Assembly: GCA_964488355.1 (NCBI GenBank)
Contig: CAZAUJ010000003.1
Coordinates: 62,001-126,000 of the forward strand
Direction: 5' to 3'
DNA from: Thermoanaerobaculum sp964488355
GTDB taxonomy: Bacteria > Acidobacteriota > Thermoanaerobaculia > Thermoanaerobaculales > Thermoanaerobaculaceae
Length of the DNA stretch: 64,000 nucleotides
In this document: positions 1 through 7,810 of the stretch, piece by piece
How the letters are laid out: each line of letters begins with the position of its first letter
How positions within the stretch are numbered: position 1 is the first letter of the stretch
Notes under the pieces: generated by a model
What the model was told of the DNA's origin: nothing
Databases searched by the model: none
The model's input: only the letters and a program-made list of their open reading frames with translations
Position numbers and translations under genes: made by a program

Positions 1-285
1 GAATGCACTGGCTGCCAAGACTGCGTGGCTGCCTGCCCTGTGAAGGGGTGCCTGCAGATGGCCGGCCCGACGGGAAAGCTGCGGCCATCTCACGCCGTCT
101 TGCTCGCCGTGGGTGTCTACTTAGCCATCACCGCTGCTTTCCGCCTTGCGGGCCACTGGCGGGGTAACGTGAGCGAGGCGGAGTACGCCCGCCGCCTGCG
201 GGAGATCCACTCCCCCCTTTATTCGCACGGCATGGGACAAGCACCCTCCGAGGGCGAGGTAACCCGGCCGGCGGCGTCCCACTAG
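1..285 (+). CDS. 4Fe-4S ferredoxin-type membrane protein, C-terminal part
   Basis: The gene enters from the left edge in frame 1, so only its last 94 residues are visible. They open with a complete 4Fe-4S cluster motif, CxxCxxCxxxCP (Cys 2, 5, 8 and 12 of the visible part), followed by one hydrophobic segment of about 18 residues and a short polar tail. This suits the C-terminus of a polyferredoxin or NapH/CcoG-like electron-transfer protein in the inner membrane, but the missing part would decide the family. Its TAG stop shares a CTAG with the stop of the convergent nine-heme cytochrome. The neighbourhood is respiratory, which supports a redox role. Confidence 0.75.
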   Translation, partial: ECTGCQDCVAACPVKGCLQMAGPTGKLRPSHAVLLAVGVYLAITAAFRLAGHWRGNVSEAEYARRLREIHSPLYSHGMGQAPSEGEVTRPAASH

Positions 286-1553
286 GAGGATTTTTCGATT
301 TCTCGGATTTTCAAGCCCAGGGCCACCACTGCCGCCAAAATGACAAGCAAGGAAACCTTGAGGCCGTTGTGGCGGTAGCGCAGCTCCCGCTCAGCCGCCT
401 CGGCGGAGGCGTCGGCCTCCCGCAGAGCCTTGGCAGCGCTGTCCGCATGTGTGCCCACCCGCCCGGGGCTTACCGTATGCACCTCGTTTCGGGCTAGGAC
501 CAACGCTTGGTGGGCCTCCTCCAGCTTCACGGTGGCATCGTCCATGAGCATGCCGCGTCGCTCGGCCTTTTCCACCCGCTGATGGACGCGCTCCATTTGC
601 GAGACAGTGGCGTGAAGGGCGGAAAACATGGCGCTCGCGGCCTGGGCGCCAGCATCACCCGAGGTGTGGCAGGAGCCGCAAACCTGACCCTCCCCAACCC
701 CGATCCAAGAGTCCTGAGGTACCTCTACCCGGTGGTTCCCATGGCACGCCTCGCAAGCCGGCTGCTCCATGGTAGCGAAGGCGTCCTTGTGGGGCGACCG
801 GTCAAAGGCTTCCCGCTGGGTGAGGTGGCAAGTGCCGCACACGTTGGAAACGGAGGAAACCCCCGGCGGAGTGGCGCCGTGTGACCCGTGGCAGTCGTTG
901 CAGGTCGGCGCTGACAAGTCGTTCTTCACGGTGAGGGCGTGGTAGTGGACCGAGCGCTTGTAGTCCTCCACCTCGTTGCCTGGAAGGCCGTAGCTGGCCA
1001 TAAGCGTCTTGTCGCCGTGGCAGCGGCCGCAGGTCTCCACGATGCGCGTGGGATAAACCGGGGAGCGAGCGTCGCTGGCTGGGAGCACGCCGTGGGCTCC
1101 GTGGCAGGAGGCACAGGTGGCCACCCGCGTATCGCCCTTGGCCAAGGCCAGGCCGTGCCTGGACGTGCGATACTGAGCTAGCTGGTCAGTGGGGATATTG
1201 GGGGCGTAACGCAAGATGAACGTGGTGTCGCTGTGGCAGCTGGCACACACCTCGGGAACACGTTGGGCGGGGATCTTGCCTATGAACCCCTTCTTGGGGT
1301 CCATGGACGCCTCTGGATCCTCGGCCTGCGGGTCACCGCCGTGGCAGCCGGCACAGGTAATCCCTTGGCGATGGTGAACATCCTCGGCCACCAGGTTGGC
1401 TGGCTGGCTCAGCCTTGGGTCGTCCAGCTCCTGATGGCAGCTGGTGCAGGTGTCCTGGGCGGGTTTACCGGGAGCCCCCACCGCCCGCGCAGGCGGGGCG
1501 GCCCAAGCCGGGGCAGCAAGCAAGATTGCCACGAGAAAGCGAACCGGGTTCAT
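282..1553 (-). CDS. Nine-heme membrane-anchored cytochrome c
   Basis: Predicted periplasmic multiheme cytochrome of 423 residues. It has a signal peptide (residues 1-18, ending AWA) and nine CxxCH heme-binding motifs, the first at Cys36. After the hemes comes an Ala/Glu-rich stretch of about 90 residues that looks helical or coiled-coil, then a C-terminal membrane helix. The ATG at 1553 is chosen because it begins the signal peptide and overlaps the cytochrome b stop as ATGA; the longer frame to 1667 would run into cytochrome b. As third gene of the Rieske/cytochrome b operon it probably takes the place of cytochrome c1 as electron acceptor of the complex. The exact family is not recognised. 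Confidence 0.88.
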   Translation of the reverse strand: MNPVRFLVAILLAAPAWAAPPARAVGAPGKPAQDTCTSCHQELDDPRLSQPANLVAEDVHHRQGITCAGCHGGDPQAEDPEASMDPKKGFIGKIPAQRVPEVCASCHSDTTFILRYAPNIPTDQLAQYRTSRHGLALAKGDTRVATCASCHGAHGVLPASDARSPVYPTRIVETCGRCHGDKTLMASYGLPGNEVEDYKRSVHYHALTVKNDLSAPTCNDCHGSHGATPPGVSSVSNVCGTCHLTQREAFDRSPHKDAFATMEQPACEACHGNHRVEVPQDSWIGVGEGQVCGSCHTSGDAGAQAASAMFSALHATVSQMERVHQRVEKAERRGMLMDDATVKLEEAHQALVLARNEVHTVSPGRVGTHADSAAKALREADASAEAAERELRYRHNGLKVSLLVILAAVVALGLKIREIEKSS

Positions 1554-2620
1554 TTGAACACCCCCAAGTAGGAGAGAGCGGTAAAAGAGGCAATGTAGAG
1601 GAGCACACCCCACCCCACCAGCTGGGCAAAAAGGTTCGGTTCTCCCCGCGCGCGCTTCTTGTCCCACAAGGGGGCCAGAAACCAGAAGAGGCCCCCCGCG
1701 GAAAAAGCAGCCAGCCCCACGATTTCCCCTTCGACGCCTAACACCTTGGCGGGGAGCAACTTGAGGGTCTCAAACATGAAAAGAAAGTACCACTCCGGTT
1801 TGATGCCTGCAGGAGCCGGCGCGAACGGGTCAGCCTTCTTGCCCAGCTCCCATGGGAAGAAGGCGGCCAGGGCCGCCAAGAGCGCCAGCCCCACCAGCCA
1901 GACCATCAGTTCCCGCAAGACAAAGTTGGGGAAGAAGGGCCGCGGCAGTAGAGAGCGTTCCTGGTCGGGCACGTGGATCCCCTGCCTTTGGATAAACAGC
2001 AGGTGGAGAACAATCAAGAAGGTGCTCACCATCGGCAACACAGCCACGTGAATGCCAAAAAAGCGCGTAAGAGTTGCGCCGGTCACGTCTTCGCCGCCCC
2101 GCAGCACGTGCAAGAGCCAATGGCCAATCAAGGGCACCTTGGAAACCATGTCGGTGCCCACCCGCGTGGCGAAAAAGGCCAGCTCGTTCCAGGGCAGGAG
2201 GTAGCCGGAAAACCCGAAGCCCAGGGCCAAAAGCAAAAGCGCTGCTCCCGTCCACCAGGTGAGCTCGCGGGGTTTCACGTAGGCGCCGGAGAAGTAAACC
2301 GTGAACATATGGATGAAGGCCGAGGCAATCATCAGGTTCGCCGACCAGGAATGGATGGAGCGGATGAGCCAACCGAAGGGGACACGGGTCATGATGAACT
2401 GCACGCTTTCGAAGGCAGCCTCGGCGGTTGGGCGATAGTAAAGGAGCAATAGGATCCCAGTGGCCACTTGCACCATGAAGAAGAAAAGGGTGAGCCCGCC
2501 GAAGTAGTACATCCAGTCATGGCGGTGCCGGGGGACTGCTTTCTCGCGGGCAAAGGCCACCAAAGGTTCTAAGTCGAAGCGCTCGTCCAAATAGGCCCAG
2601 AGCTTCTTCTTGAGGCTCAT
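1550..2620 (-). CDS. Cytochrome b of a Rieske-type quinol:cytochrome c reductase
   Basis: Integral membrane subunit of 356 residues in which the cytochrome b6-like half (four-helix heme core) and the subunit-IV-like half are one chain. Visible signs are two histidine pairs expected to hold the two b hemes (HSW...FIH and HWLLH...IVLH regions), the PEWY quinol-site motif near residue 255 (KPEWYFLF) and about seven to eight membrane helices. It would oxidise menaquinol and split electrons between the Rieske cluster and the b hemes. ATG at 2620 lies 1 base after the Rieske stop. A longer frame to 3031 is rejected because it reads through the Rieske gene. Confidence 0.93.
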   Translation of the reverse strand: MSLKKKLWAYLDERFDLEPLVAFAREKAVPRHRHDWMYYFGGLTLFFFMVQVATGILLLLYYRPTAEAAFESVQFIMTRVPFGWLIRSIHSWSANLMIASAFIHMFTVYFSGAYVKPRELTWWTGAALLLLALGFGFSGYLLPWNELAFFATRVGTDMVSKVPLIGHWLLHVLRGGEDVTGATLTRFFGIHVAVLPMVSTFLIVLHLLFIQRQGIHVPDQERSLLPRPFFPNFVLRELMVWLVGLALLAALAAFFPWELGKKADPFAPAPAGIKPEWYFLFMFETLKLLPAKVLGVEGEIVGLAAFSAGGLFWFLAPLWDKKRARGEPNLFAQLVGWGVLLYIASFTALSYLGVFK

Positions 2621-2621
2621 A

Positions 2622-3056
2622 TCAGGCTCCCCTGGTGACGTAGATGTCGTCCCCCACGATGTCCACCTTGAAGGCCTCCAAAGGCCGCGGCGGCGGTCCT
2701 TGGATGTTCTTGCCCTGCAGGTCGTAGTGACCGTTATGGCAGGCACACCAGATGTGCTGGAAGTCGGGCCGGTACTGCACGGTGCAGTTGAGATGGGTGC
2801 AGATGCCAGCAAAGGCTCGCACCTCCCCGGCAGGGGTTCGCACCAAAATTCCCGGCTTGGCACCAAACCGGAAGATCTTTCCGCTGTTGGGGGGTAGCTC
2901 AGAAAGCTTGCCGGCCAGCACGCGGTTAGTGGGGGCCTCGGCCACTTCAGGCGGCAACACGTAGCGGAACACCGGGTAAAGCGCTGCCGCCACTGTGGCA
3001 CCCAAGGACGTGCCCAAAAGCCAGTTAACAAAGCTCTTCCGGGACATCTTTTCCAT
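2622..3056 (-). CDS. Rieske iron-sulfur protein
   Basis: Rieske [2Fe-2S] subunit of the quinol:cytochrome c reductase, 144 residues. An N-terminal membrane anchor with a twin-basic start (RKSF...) precedes the cluster motifs CTHLNC (86-91) and CACHNGHYD (104-112), which give the two Cys and two His ligands plus the disulfide cysteines. It takes the first electron from quinol and passes it to the c-type cytochrome. ATG at 3056 is preferred over GTG at 3062 because the GGGAGG Shine-Dalgarno sits 7 bases upstream of the ATG. It is the first gene of a three-gene operon with cytochrome b and the nine-heme cytochrome, behind a good promoter. Confidence 0.93.
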   Translation of the reverse strand: MEKMSRKSFVNWLLGTSLGATVAAALYPVFRYVLPPEVAEAPTNRVLAGKLSELPPNSGKIFRFGAKPGILVRTPAGEVRAFAGICTHLNCTVQYRPDFQHIWCACHNGHYDLQGKNIQGPPPRPLEAFKVDIVGDDIYVTRGA

Positions 3057-3081
3057 GGCCACTCCTCCCAGCCCCGGCGGA

Positions 3082-3109
3082 ATTATGGCACCTTCGCCTC
3101 GATTGTCAA
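3082..3109 (-). promoter_or_regulatory. Sigma-70-type promoter of the Rieske/cytochrome b operon
   Basis: On the minus strand, a perfect -35 box TTGACA (3109-3104) and a -10 box CATAAT (3087-3082, one mismatch) are separated by 16 bases. Transcription should start about 20 bases ahead of the Rieske ATG at 3056, leaving room for its Shine-Dalgarno. No competing promoter is visible within the operon, where genes abut or overlap. Confidence 0.7.
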
Positions 3110-3126
3110 GGTGTGACCGAAGTGGC

Positions 3127-3143
3127 AGCTCAGCTTGTGAGCT
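3127..3143. repeat. Perfect inverted repeat upstream of the YmdB gene
   Basis: Arms AGCTCA and TGAGCT are separated by five bases (GCTTG). The repeat lies 20 bases upstream of the YmdB start and upstream of the divergent Rieske promoter. It could be an operator between the two divergent genes or a small mRNA hairpin. Six-base arms are short enough to occur by chance. Confidence 0.4.
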
Positions 3144-3163
3144 AAGCTTGCCGCGGAGGAAGC

Positions 3164-3952
3164 ATGACGGTTCTATTCGTGGGCGATGTGGTTGGCAAGG
3201 TAGGGCGCAGGCTGTTGCGCAGCGAGCTACCCAAGTTGGTGAGTGAGTTGCAGCCGGAGTTGGTGGTGGTGAATGTGGAGAACGCCGCCGGAGGTTTTGG
3301 CCTTACGGCCGAGGTGTGGAAGGAGCTTTCGGCATTACCGGTGGATGTGTTCACCTCCGGCAACCACATTTGGGACAAGAAGGAAACCGCCAGCCTGTTG
3401 GATACCGAGCCCCGCCTGTTACGTCCGGCCAACTATCCTGACGGCAACCCGGGGAGGGGTGTTTGCGTGCTAAGCACGCGTAGCAGGGGGATAGCGGTAG
3501 CGGTGATCAACGTGCAGGGGCTGACCTTTATGACCCCGATGGATTCGCCTTTTCGCGTGGTTGACCGCCTTTTGGGCAGCTTGCCCACGGGGGTCAAGGT
3601 GGTGCTCGTGGATGTGCATGCCGAGGCTACTTCGGAAAAACAGGCCTTGGCCTGGTATCTGGATGGGCGAGTGACAGCGGTGCTGGGCACCCACACGCAC
3701 GTTCCCACTGCCGATGAGCGAATTCTGCCGCGGGGCACCGCCTTCATCACCGACGTGGGCATGACCGGTCCCTACGAGAGCGTGATTGGCTTCCGTCCCA
3801 AGGAGGTCTTGGAGCGGTTTCTCTACGCCACCCCCCGTCCCCTGGAGCCGGCCACCAAGGGAGGAGGGTTGGCTGGGGTGGTAGTGGAGGTGGAGCCGGA
3901 AAGCGGCAGGGCGCAGAGCATTTTTCGCGTTTTCCGAAGCGAGAAAGTATGA
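3164..3952 (+). CDS. ymdB: YmdB-type metallophosphoesterase (2',3'-cyclic nucleotide phosphodiesterase)
   Basis: 262 residues, matching the usual length of the YmdB/TIGR00282 family, cytosolic binuclear metal enzymes that hydrolyse cyclic nucleotide phosphodiester bonds. Metal-site motifs are in order: FVGDVVG (residue 5 on), NVENAAGG, SGNHIWD, DVHAEATSEK, GTHTHVPTAD and the late TDVGMTG. ATG at 3164 follows a GGAGGA Shine-Dalgarno. In many bacteria ymdB lies beside the RNase Y gene; that gene is not within view here. It overlaps the next glycosyltransferase by ATGA, so the two are translationally coupled although their functions seem unrelated. Confidence 0.9.
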   Translation: MTVLFVGDVVGKVGRRLLRSELPKLVSELQPELVVVNVENAAGGFGLTAEVWKELSALPVDVFTSGNHIWDKKETASLLDTEPRLLRPANYPDGNPGRGVCVLSTRSRGIAVAVINVQGLTFMTPMDSPFRVVDRLLGSLPTGVKVVLVDVHAEATSEKQALAWYLDGRVTAVLGTHTHVPTADERILPRGTAFITDVGMTGPYESVIGFRPKEVLERFLYATPRPLEPATKGGGLAGVVVEVEPESGRAQSIFRVFRSEKV

Positions 3953-4725
3953 CGGGACTCGTACCTTTGTCGGTGCTGCTCACGGCAAGGAACGAAGAGG
4001 CCATGTTGCCGGGTGCTCTGGCCTCGGTGGCTTTGTTGGCCTCGGACGTGGTCGTGGTGGTGGACGAGGCCAGCACTGATGCCACCGAAGAGGTGGCCCG
4101 GCAGGCGGGGGCCAGGGTTTTCCGCCATCCCTTCCTCTCCTCGGCTGATCAGATCAACTGGGGCTTGCAGCAATGTGGAGAACCGTGGGTTCTGGTATTG
4201 GACGCCGACGAGCGCCTAACCCCAGCCTTGCGCCAGAGCATCAAAGAGGAGTTGGCCTCCCCGAGGTTTCCCGCCTATGCCTTGCGACGGCGCAACTGGG
4301 CCTTGGGACGGAAGGTGCGCTTCGGCGATTGGGGGCTTGACTGGGTGGTGCGGCTTTTCCGCCGGCAGGATGTGGGTTTCGCCCCGCGCTTGGTTCATGG
4401 GGTAGCAAGGGCAGGGAGTGTGGGTCGCCTTGCCGGTGAGCTGGACCATCTCACCTTTCGCTCCTTTCCCCAGTACCTGCCTAAGGTGGTGGACTACGCG
4501 CTGCGGGGCGCGTGTCAGGCTCGGTCCGAAGGTCGGCGATGTTCCCTTTTTATGGCGGTGGCTCGCGCGGAGTGGCGCTTCGTTCGTGCCTACTTCCTGC
4601 GCTTGGGTTTTCTCGATGGGTGGGTGGGTTTGCTCTTGGCTGTGCTTTCGGCCTACGGCACCTTTCTCAAGTGGGCTGCGGTTTGGCGGGGTTTGGACGA
4701 GGCCATGCCCCCTGCCGTAAAGTAA
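3949..4725 (+). CDS. Family 2 glycosyltransferase, WaaE/KdtX-like
   Basis: 258-residue GT-A-fold glycosyltransferase. The N-terminus has the nucleotide-sugar site LTARNEE (11-17) and VDEAS, followed by the metal-binding DADE (85-88) within VLDADERLTP, a signature of the WaaE/KdtX subgroup that adds glucose to the lipopolysaccharide inner core. A hydrophobic stretch near the C-terminus suggests peripheral membrane contact. It starts within the YmdB stop (ATGA) and is followed 3 bases later by a heptosyltransferase-like gene, which supports a role in LPS core or another surface glycan. The sugar donor cannot be read from sequence. Confidence 0.85.
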   Translation: MTGLVPLSVLLTARNEEAMLPGALASVALLASDVVVVVDEASTDATEEVARQAGARVFRHPFLSSADQINWGLQQCGEPWVLVLDADERLTPALRQSIKEELASPRFPAYALRRRNWALGRKVRFGDWGLDWVVRLFRRQDVGFAPRLVHGVARAGSVGRLAGELDHLTFRSFPQYLPKVVDYALRGACQARSEGRRCSLFMAVARAEWRFVRAYFLRLGFLDGWVGLLLAVLSAYGTFLKWAAVWRGLDEAMPPAVK

Positions 4726-4728
4726 GGC

Positions 4729-5709
4729 GTGGGTCCCTTCCCCTGTCACCTGCTTTTGGACCTACCCAACTGGCTGGGAGACCTGGTCCATGCCTTGCCC
4801 GCCTTGCGGATCCTTCTGGATGCTAACCAGCGAGGGGAAACAGTCCTACTGTTGCCGGCCTCGTTCAAGGGGTTGGTGAGCTCGTGGCCGGCCCAGGCCG
4901 TGAGCCGACCGAAGGACGCTGGCTGGGCCTTTCGGCGGCGGCTGCCTCGTCCGGAGGTGGCGTTGACCTTTCGCCACTCCACCCGGGCCAAGCTGCTGCT
5001 GGCCGGCTTGGGCGCCCAGCGGGCATTAGGCAGCAAAGGGCGCCTGGCGCGGTTTTTGGGTTTGGAAGTGTTTGCGGTGGACCGACGTCGCCACCAGCGG
5101 CACGACATGGATGAGGCACTGCGTCGGTTGGCCCTTCCGCCGGTTGATGGGCATCCAGCTTTCCTCTTTGCGCCGGCGCGGCCGGCTGACGGGGGACGGG
5201 TGGCGATCGTGCCCGGCTCGCACCGAGCGGAGGCCAAGCGGTACCCGTCGGATTGGTACGCGTGGCTGGCAGGCCAGCTGGCCCAGGGGGGGTTCCGCGT
5301 TACCGTGGTGGTGGGCCCGGCGGATGCGTCATTGGGTGAGCACATAGCAACGCGGGCACAGGTGGAGCTTTTCCCGCCCAAGGCTTCCTTGGCCGAGGTG
5401 GCCGGCTTTCTCTCCAGTGTGCGCCTGGTGGTAGGTAACGACTCCGGCCTCACGCATTTGGCGGCCGCCGTGGGCTGCCGGGCCGTGGCCCTTTTTGGTC
5501 CCACCTCGCCGGTGCGCACGGCCCCGATGGGCGGGGTGTCTCTCCAGGCCCCGGACTTTCAACGCCTTGGTTGGCAGGGTCTCCCTCCCGAGAGGGTGCT
5601 GGCAGTGGTTGAACGCGCTTTGACCTGCCGCGAGGAGACCGTGGACGGGAAGGGGCTTCGTACGGATGCGACACCTCCTGGGGTTGCACCTTGGCACGGG
5701 AGCATGTAA
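4729..5709 (+). CDS. Family 9 glycosyltransferase (ADP-heptose:LPS heptosyltransferase-like)
   Basis: 326 residues, GT-B fold. Seen features are the N-terminal WLGDLVHALPALRIL (heptosyltransferase-type acceptor domain opening), the donor-domain start VAIVPGSH, and the C-terminal VGNDSGLTHLAAA...ALFGPTSP motif that binds the nucleotide sugar in WaaC/WaaF enzymes. The start is GTG at 4729, just after the preceding stop. Together with the upstream WaaE-like enzyme it points to LPS inner-core assembly at the inner membrane. The promoter of the following tRNA genes lies within its last codons. Confidence 0.87.
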   Translation: MGPFPCHLLLDLPNWLGDLVHALPALRILLDANQRGETVLLLPASFKGLVSSWPAQAVSRPKDAGWAFRRRLPRPEVALTFRHSTRAKLLLAGLGAQRALGSKGRLARFLGLEVFAVDRRRHQRHDMDEALRRLALPPVDGHPAFLFAPARPADGGRVAIVPGSHRAEAKRYPSDWYAWLAGQLAQGGFRVTVVVGPADASLGEHIATRAQVELFPPKASLAEVAGFLSSVRLVVGNDSGLTHLAAAVGCRAVALFGPTSPVRTAPMGGVSLQAPDFQRLGWQGLPPERVLAVVERALTCREETVDGKGLRTDATPPGVAPWHGSM

Positions 5710-5712
5710 AAT
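5684..5712 (+). promoter_or_regulatory. Sigma-70-type promoter of the tRNA-Lys/tRNA-Leu unit
   Basis: -35 TTGCAC (5684-5689) and -10 TAAAAT (5707-5712) with exactly 17 bases between them, preceded by TG directly before the -10. It overlaps the 3' end of the upstream heptosyltransferase gene. Expected initiation is near 5719-5720, about six bases before the mature tRNA-Lys 5' end. As no other promoter is visible, it may also drive tRNA-Leu and the tig-clpPX genes. Confidence 0.75.
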
Positions 5713-5725
5713 ACAGGCTGGCGGT

Positions 5726-5801
5726 GGGCCGCTAGCTCAACTGGCAGAGCAAGGGACTCTTAATCCCTAGGTTGTAGGTTCGACTCCTACGCGGCTCACC
5801 A
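5726..5801 (+). tRNA. tRNA-Lys (anticodon CTT)
   Basis: Complete cloverleaf: acceptor GGGCCGC pairs with GCGGCTC (one G-T), D arm GCTC/GAGC, anticodon stem AGGGA/TCCCT around loop CTCTTAA (anticodon CTT at 5759-5761), T arm GTAGG-TTCGACT-CCTAC. Discriminator A is followed by an encoded CCA. It reads AAG. It sits 11 bases before tRNA-Leu in the same transcription unit. Confidence 0.97.
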
Positions 5802-5812
5802 ACTATTTGCCT

Positions 5813-5898
5813 GCGAAAGTGGCGGAACTGGTAGACGCGCGAGACTTAGGATCTCGTGGGATTCACCCGTGGGGGTTCGAGTCCCCCCTTTCGCACCA
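5813..5898 (+). tRNA. tRNA-Leu (anticodon TAG)
   Basis: Class II tRNA with a long variable arm. Acceptor GCGAAAG pairs with CTTTCGC; anticodon stem CGAGA/TCTCG encloses loop CTTAGGA, giving anticodon TAG (5847-5849), which reads CTN leucine codons. T arm GGGGG-TTCGAGT-CCCCC, discriminator A, encoded CCA. The Shine-Dalgarno of tig begins at the very next base after CCA. Confidence 0.97.
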
Positions 5899-5909
5899 AG
5901 AGGAACCCC

Positions 5910-7172
5910 ATGACCTACGAATTGGAACGTCCTGGCCCCTGTCTTGTAAGGCTCAAGGTTGCGGTTCCTGCGGATGAGGTTGGTCGGGTCCGGGCTGAAG
6001 TTGCCCTCGCCTTCGCTCGCACCGCCAGGCTACCTGGGTTTCGCCCCGGCAAGGCACCGCTGCGAATGGTGGAGGGCCGCTTAGCCCAGGAAGTCCGCGA
6101 GGAAACGGAGGAACGGCTCTTGCGACGCGCTTGGGACGAGGCGGTGGCCGCCGAGGGCTTGAAGGTAGCTGGGCCGCTGGGCGTTCTCCAAGTCGAATGG
6201 GACGACAACGGGAGCTTCACCTTCACCGGGGAGTTTGAGGTTTACCCCAAGGTCAGCCTGCCGCCGATTGCCAACTTTCAGCCGCCGGCTTTTGACCCCG
6301 AACCCAAAGAAGAAGAGGTAGAGCAGTTTCTCAAGGGCTTGGCCGAGCGCCATGCCACCTGGGAAGGCGTGGAGGGAGTTGCTGCCGAGGATGGGATGCT
6401 GGTGGAGGCGGAGGTGGAGGGTCGGTTCCCAGAGGGAGGCGGCGAAGATTTCCGAGACGAGTTAGCAGTTTTTCAGCTGGGCTCGGGGGAGGTCCACCCC
6501 GAAATCGAGGCTGCAGCCCGGGGGTTGCGGGTAGGGGAGCAAGGTAAGGCCTGCCGCGATGTGGCCCGCGGCGATGCGGAGGGTACGGTGCCGGTGGAAT
6601 ACACCCTCACGCTCAAAGGCCTACGTAAGAAAGTGGTGCCGGCGGTGGACGACGAGCTGGCAGCGCACGTGGGTGTGGAAGGTGGGGTGGCTGGCTTGCG
6701 CCAGCAGGCGGTGGAGTTCCTGCGTCGAGCCAAGAAGCAGGAGCAGTGGCGACGCTTCCGGGAGGCTCTGGTCTCTTACCTCTTCGGCCAGGAAACGCTG
6801 CCTCTTCCCAGCCGCCTGGTGCAGGAAGAAACGCGCAAGGCGGCTGTGCGCTACGCGGAAAGGCTGCAGCGGCAAGGGGTGCAGGTGGAAAACCTCAACT
6901 GGGAAGAGCTGGCCCCCAAACTGCAAGCCTCGGTGGAAGAGCGGCTGCGGGAGGAGCTGGTGCTGGACCAGCTGGCAGAAGAACTGGGGGTACAGGTGGG
7001 CGAGGAAGAGGTCGATGCGGCGGTGCGGCGCGAGGCACAGCAGGCGGGGGTGCCCTTTGCCGAGCTGCGGGCCAACCTGGCAAAAAATGGCGGGCTGGAG
7101 CGAATCCGCGCTATTCTTCGGCGGGAGCGAGCGGTGGGTAGGGTGCTGGAGCCGCTGTTCGAGGAAGGATGA
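5910..7172 (+). CDS. tig: Trigger factor, ribosome-associated chaperone
   Basis: 420 residues, close to the family norm of about 430. The N-terminal ribosome-docking domain carries the loop GFRPGKAP (43-50). The middle FKBP-like domain (about 150-240) is recognisable by order but has weak active-site conservation, so prolyl isomerase activity is doubtful. The C-terminal helical arms are rich in Glu and Arg. It binds nascent chains at the ribosome exit. ATG at 5910 is chosen over the frame opening at 5856, which lies inside tRNA-Leu; AGAGGA sits 5 bases upstream. It overlaps clpP by ATGA, the classical tig-clpP-clpX-lon order. Confidence 0.93.
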   Translation: MTYELERPGPCLVRLKVAVPADEVGRVRAEVALAFARTARLPGFRPGKAPLRMVEGRLAQEVREETEERLLRRAWDEAVAAEGLKVAGPLGVLQVEWDDNGSFTFTGEFEVYPKVSLPPIANFQPPAFDPEPKEEEVEQFLKGLAERHATWEGVEGVAAEDGMLVEAEVEGRFPEGGGEDFRDELAVFQLGSGEVHPEIEAAARGLRVGEQGKACRDVARGDAEGTVPVEYTLTLKGLRKKVVPAVDDELAAHVGVEGGVAGLRQQAVEFLRRAKKQEQWRRFREALVSYLFGQETLPLPSRLVQEETRKAAVRYAERLQRQGVQVENLNWEELAPKLQASVEERLREELVLDQLAEELGVQVGEEEVDAAVRREAQQAGVPFAELRANLAKNGGLERIRAILRRERAVGRVLEPLFEEG

Positions 7173-7789
7173 CCATGCTGGTACCGATCGTGGTAGAGCA
7201 AACTCCGCGGGGTGAGCGTGCGTACGACATCTTCTCGCGCCTGCTCAAAGACCACGTTATCTTCCTGGGAGAGCCCGTTGACGATCACGTGGCTTCCCTC
7301 GTGATTGCGCAGATGCTTTTTCTCGAGGCGGAAAACCCGAACCGGGATATCTCCCTCTACCTAAACTCCCCCGGGGGGTCCATTTCCGCTGGCTTGGCAA
7401 TCTACGATACTATGCAGTACGTGAAGCCGGATGTGGCAACTATCTGCGTGGGCCAAGCCTCGTCGATGGCAGCAGTGCTGCTGGCCGGCGGGGCCAAAGG
7501 CAAGCGCATGGCCCTTCCCCATGCTCGCGTGCTGCTCCACCAGCCGTTGATGTACGGGCTGGGGGGACAGGCCACCGACATCGACATTCATGCCAAGGAC
7601 CTCCTCCGTTTGCGTCAGCGCCTCAACGAGATCTTGGCGGCTCACACCGGCCAGCCGCTGGAAAAGGTCAACGCGGACACCGAGCGGGATTTCATCCTAG
7701 AAGCCCAGGACGCATTGGCCTACGGGCTGATCGATCGGGTGATCACCCGCCGGGAGGTGCCAGCGGCGTCGGGGGGTAAGAAGGTGTAA
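7169..7789 (+). CDS. clpP: ATP-dependent Clp protease proteolytic subunit
   Basis: 206-residue serine peptidase that forms the 14-mer barrel fed by ClpX. Catalytic residues are visible: Ser99 in GQASSMAA, His124 in LLHQP, and the Asp in the TERDF stretch. The SPGGS oxyanion strand (67-71) and the GQATDI handle region are conserved. Its ATG overlaps the tig stop. ClpX follows within 21 bases, so they are almost certainly one transcript. Confidence 0.97.
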   Translation: MTMLVPIVVEQTPRGERAYDIFSRLLKDHVIFLGEPVDDHVASLVIAQMLFLEAENPNRDISLYLNSPGGSISAGLAIYDTMQYVKPDVATICVGQASSMAAVLLAGGAKGKRMALPHARVLLHQPLMYGLGGQATDIDIHAKDLLRLRQRLNEILAAHTGQPLEKVNADTERDFILEAQDALAYGLIDRVITRREVPAASGGKKV

Positions 7790-7810
7790 AATGGCCGAGG
7801 AGAGGCCTCC

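Noticed and set aside
2621..3031. N-terminal extension of cytochrome b
   Set aside because: It runs through the Rieske gene in another frame, and the family start is at 2620.
7787..7792. TAAAAT as a clpX promoter
   Set aside because: No -35 at 16-18 bases, and it coincides with the clpP stop codon; co-transcription explains clpX.
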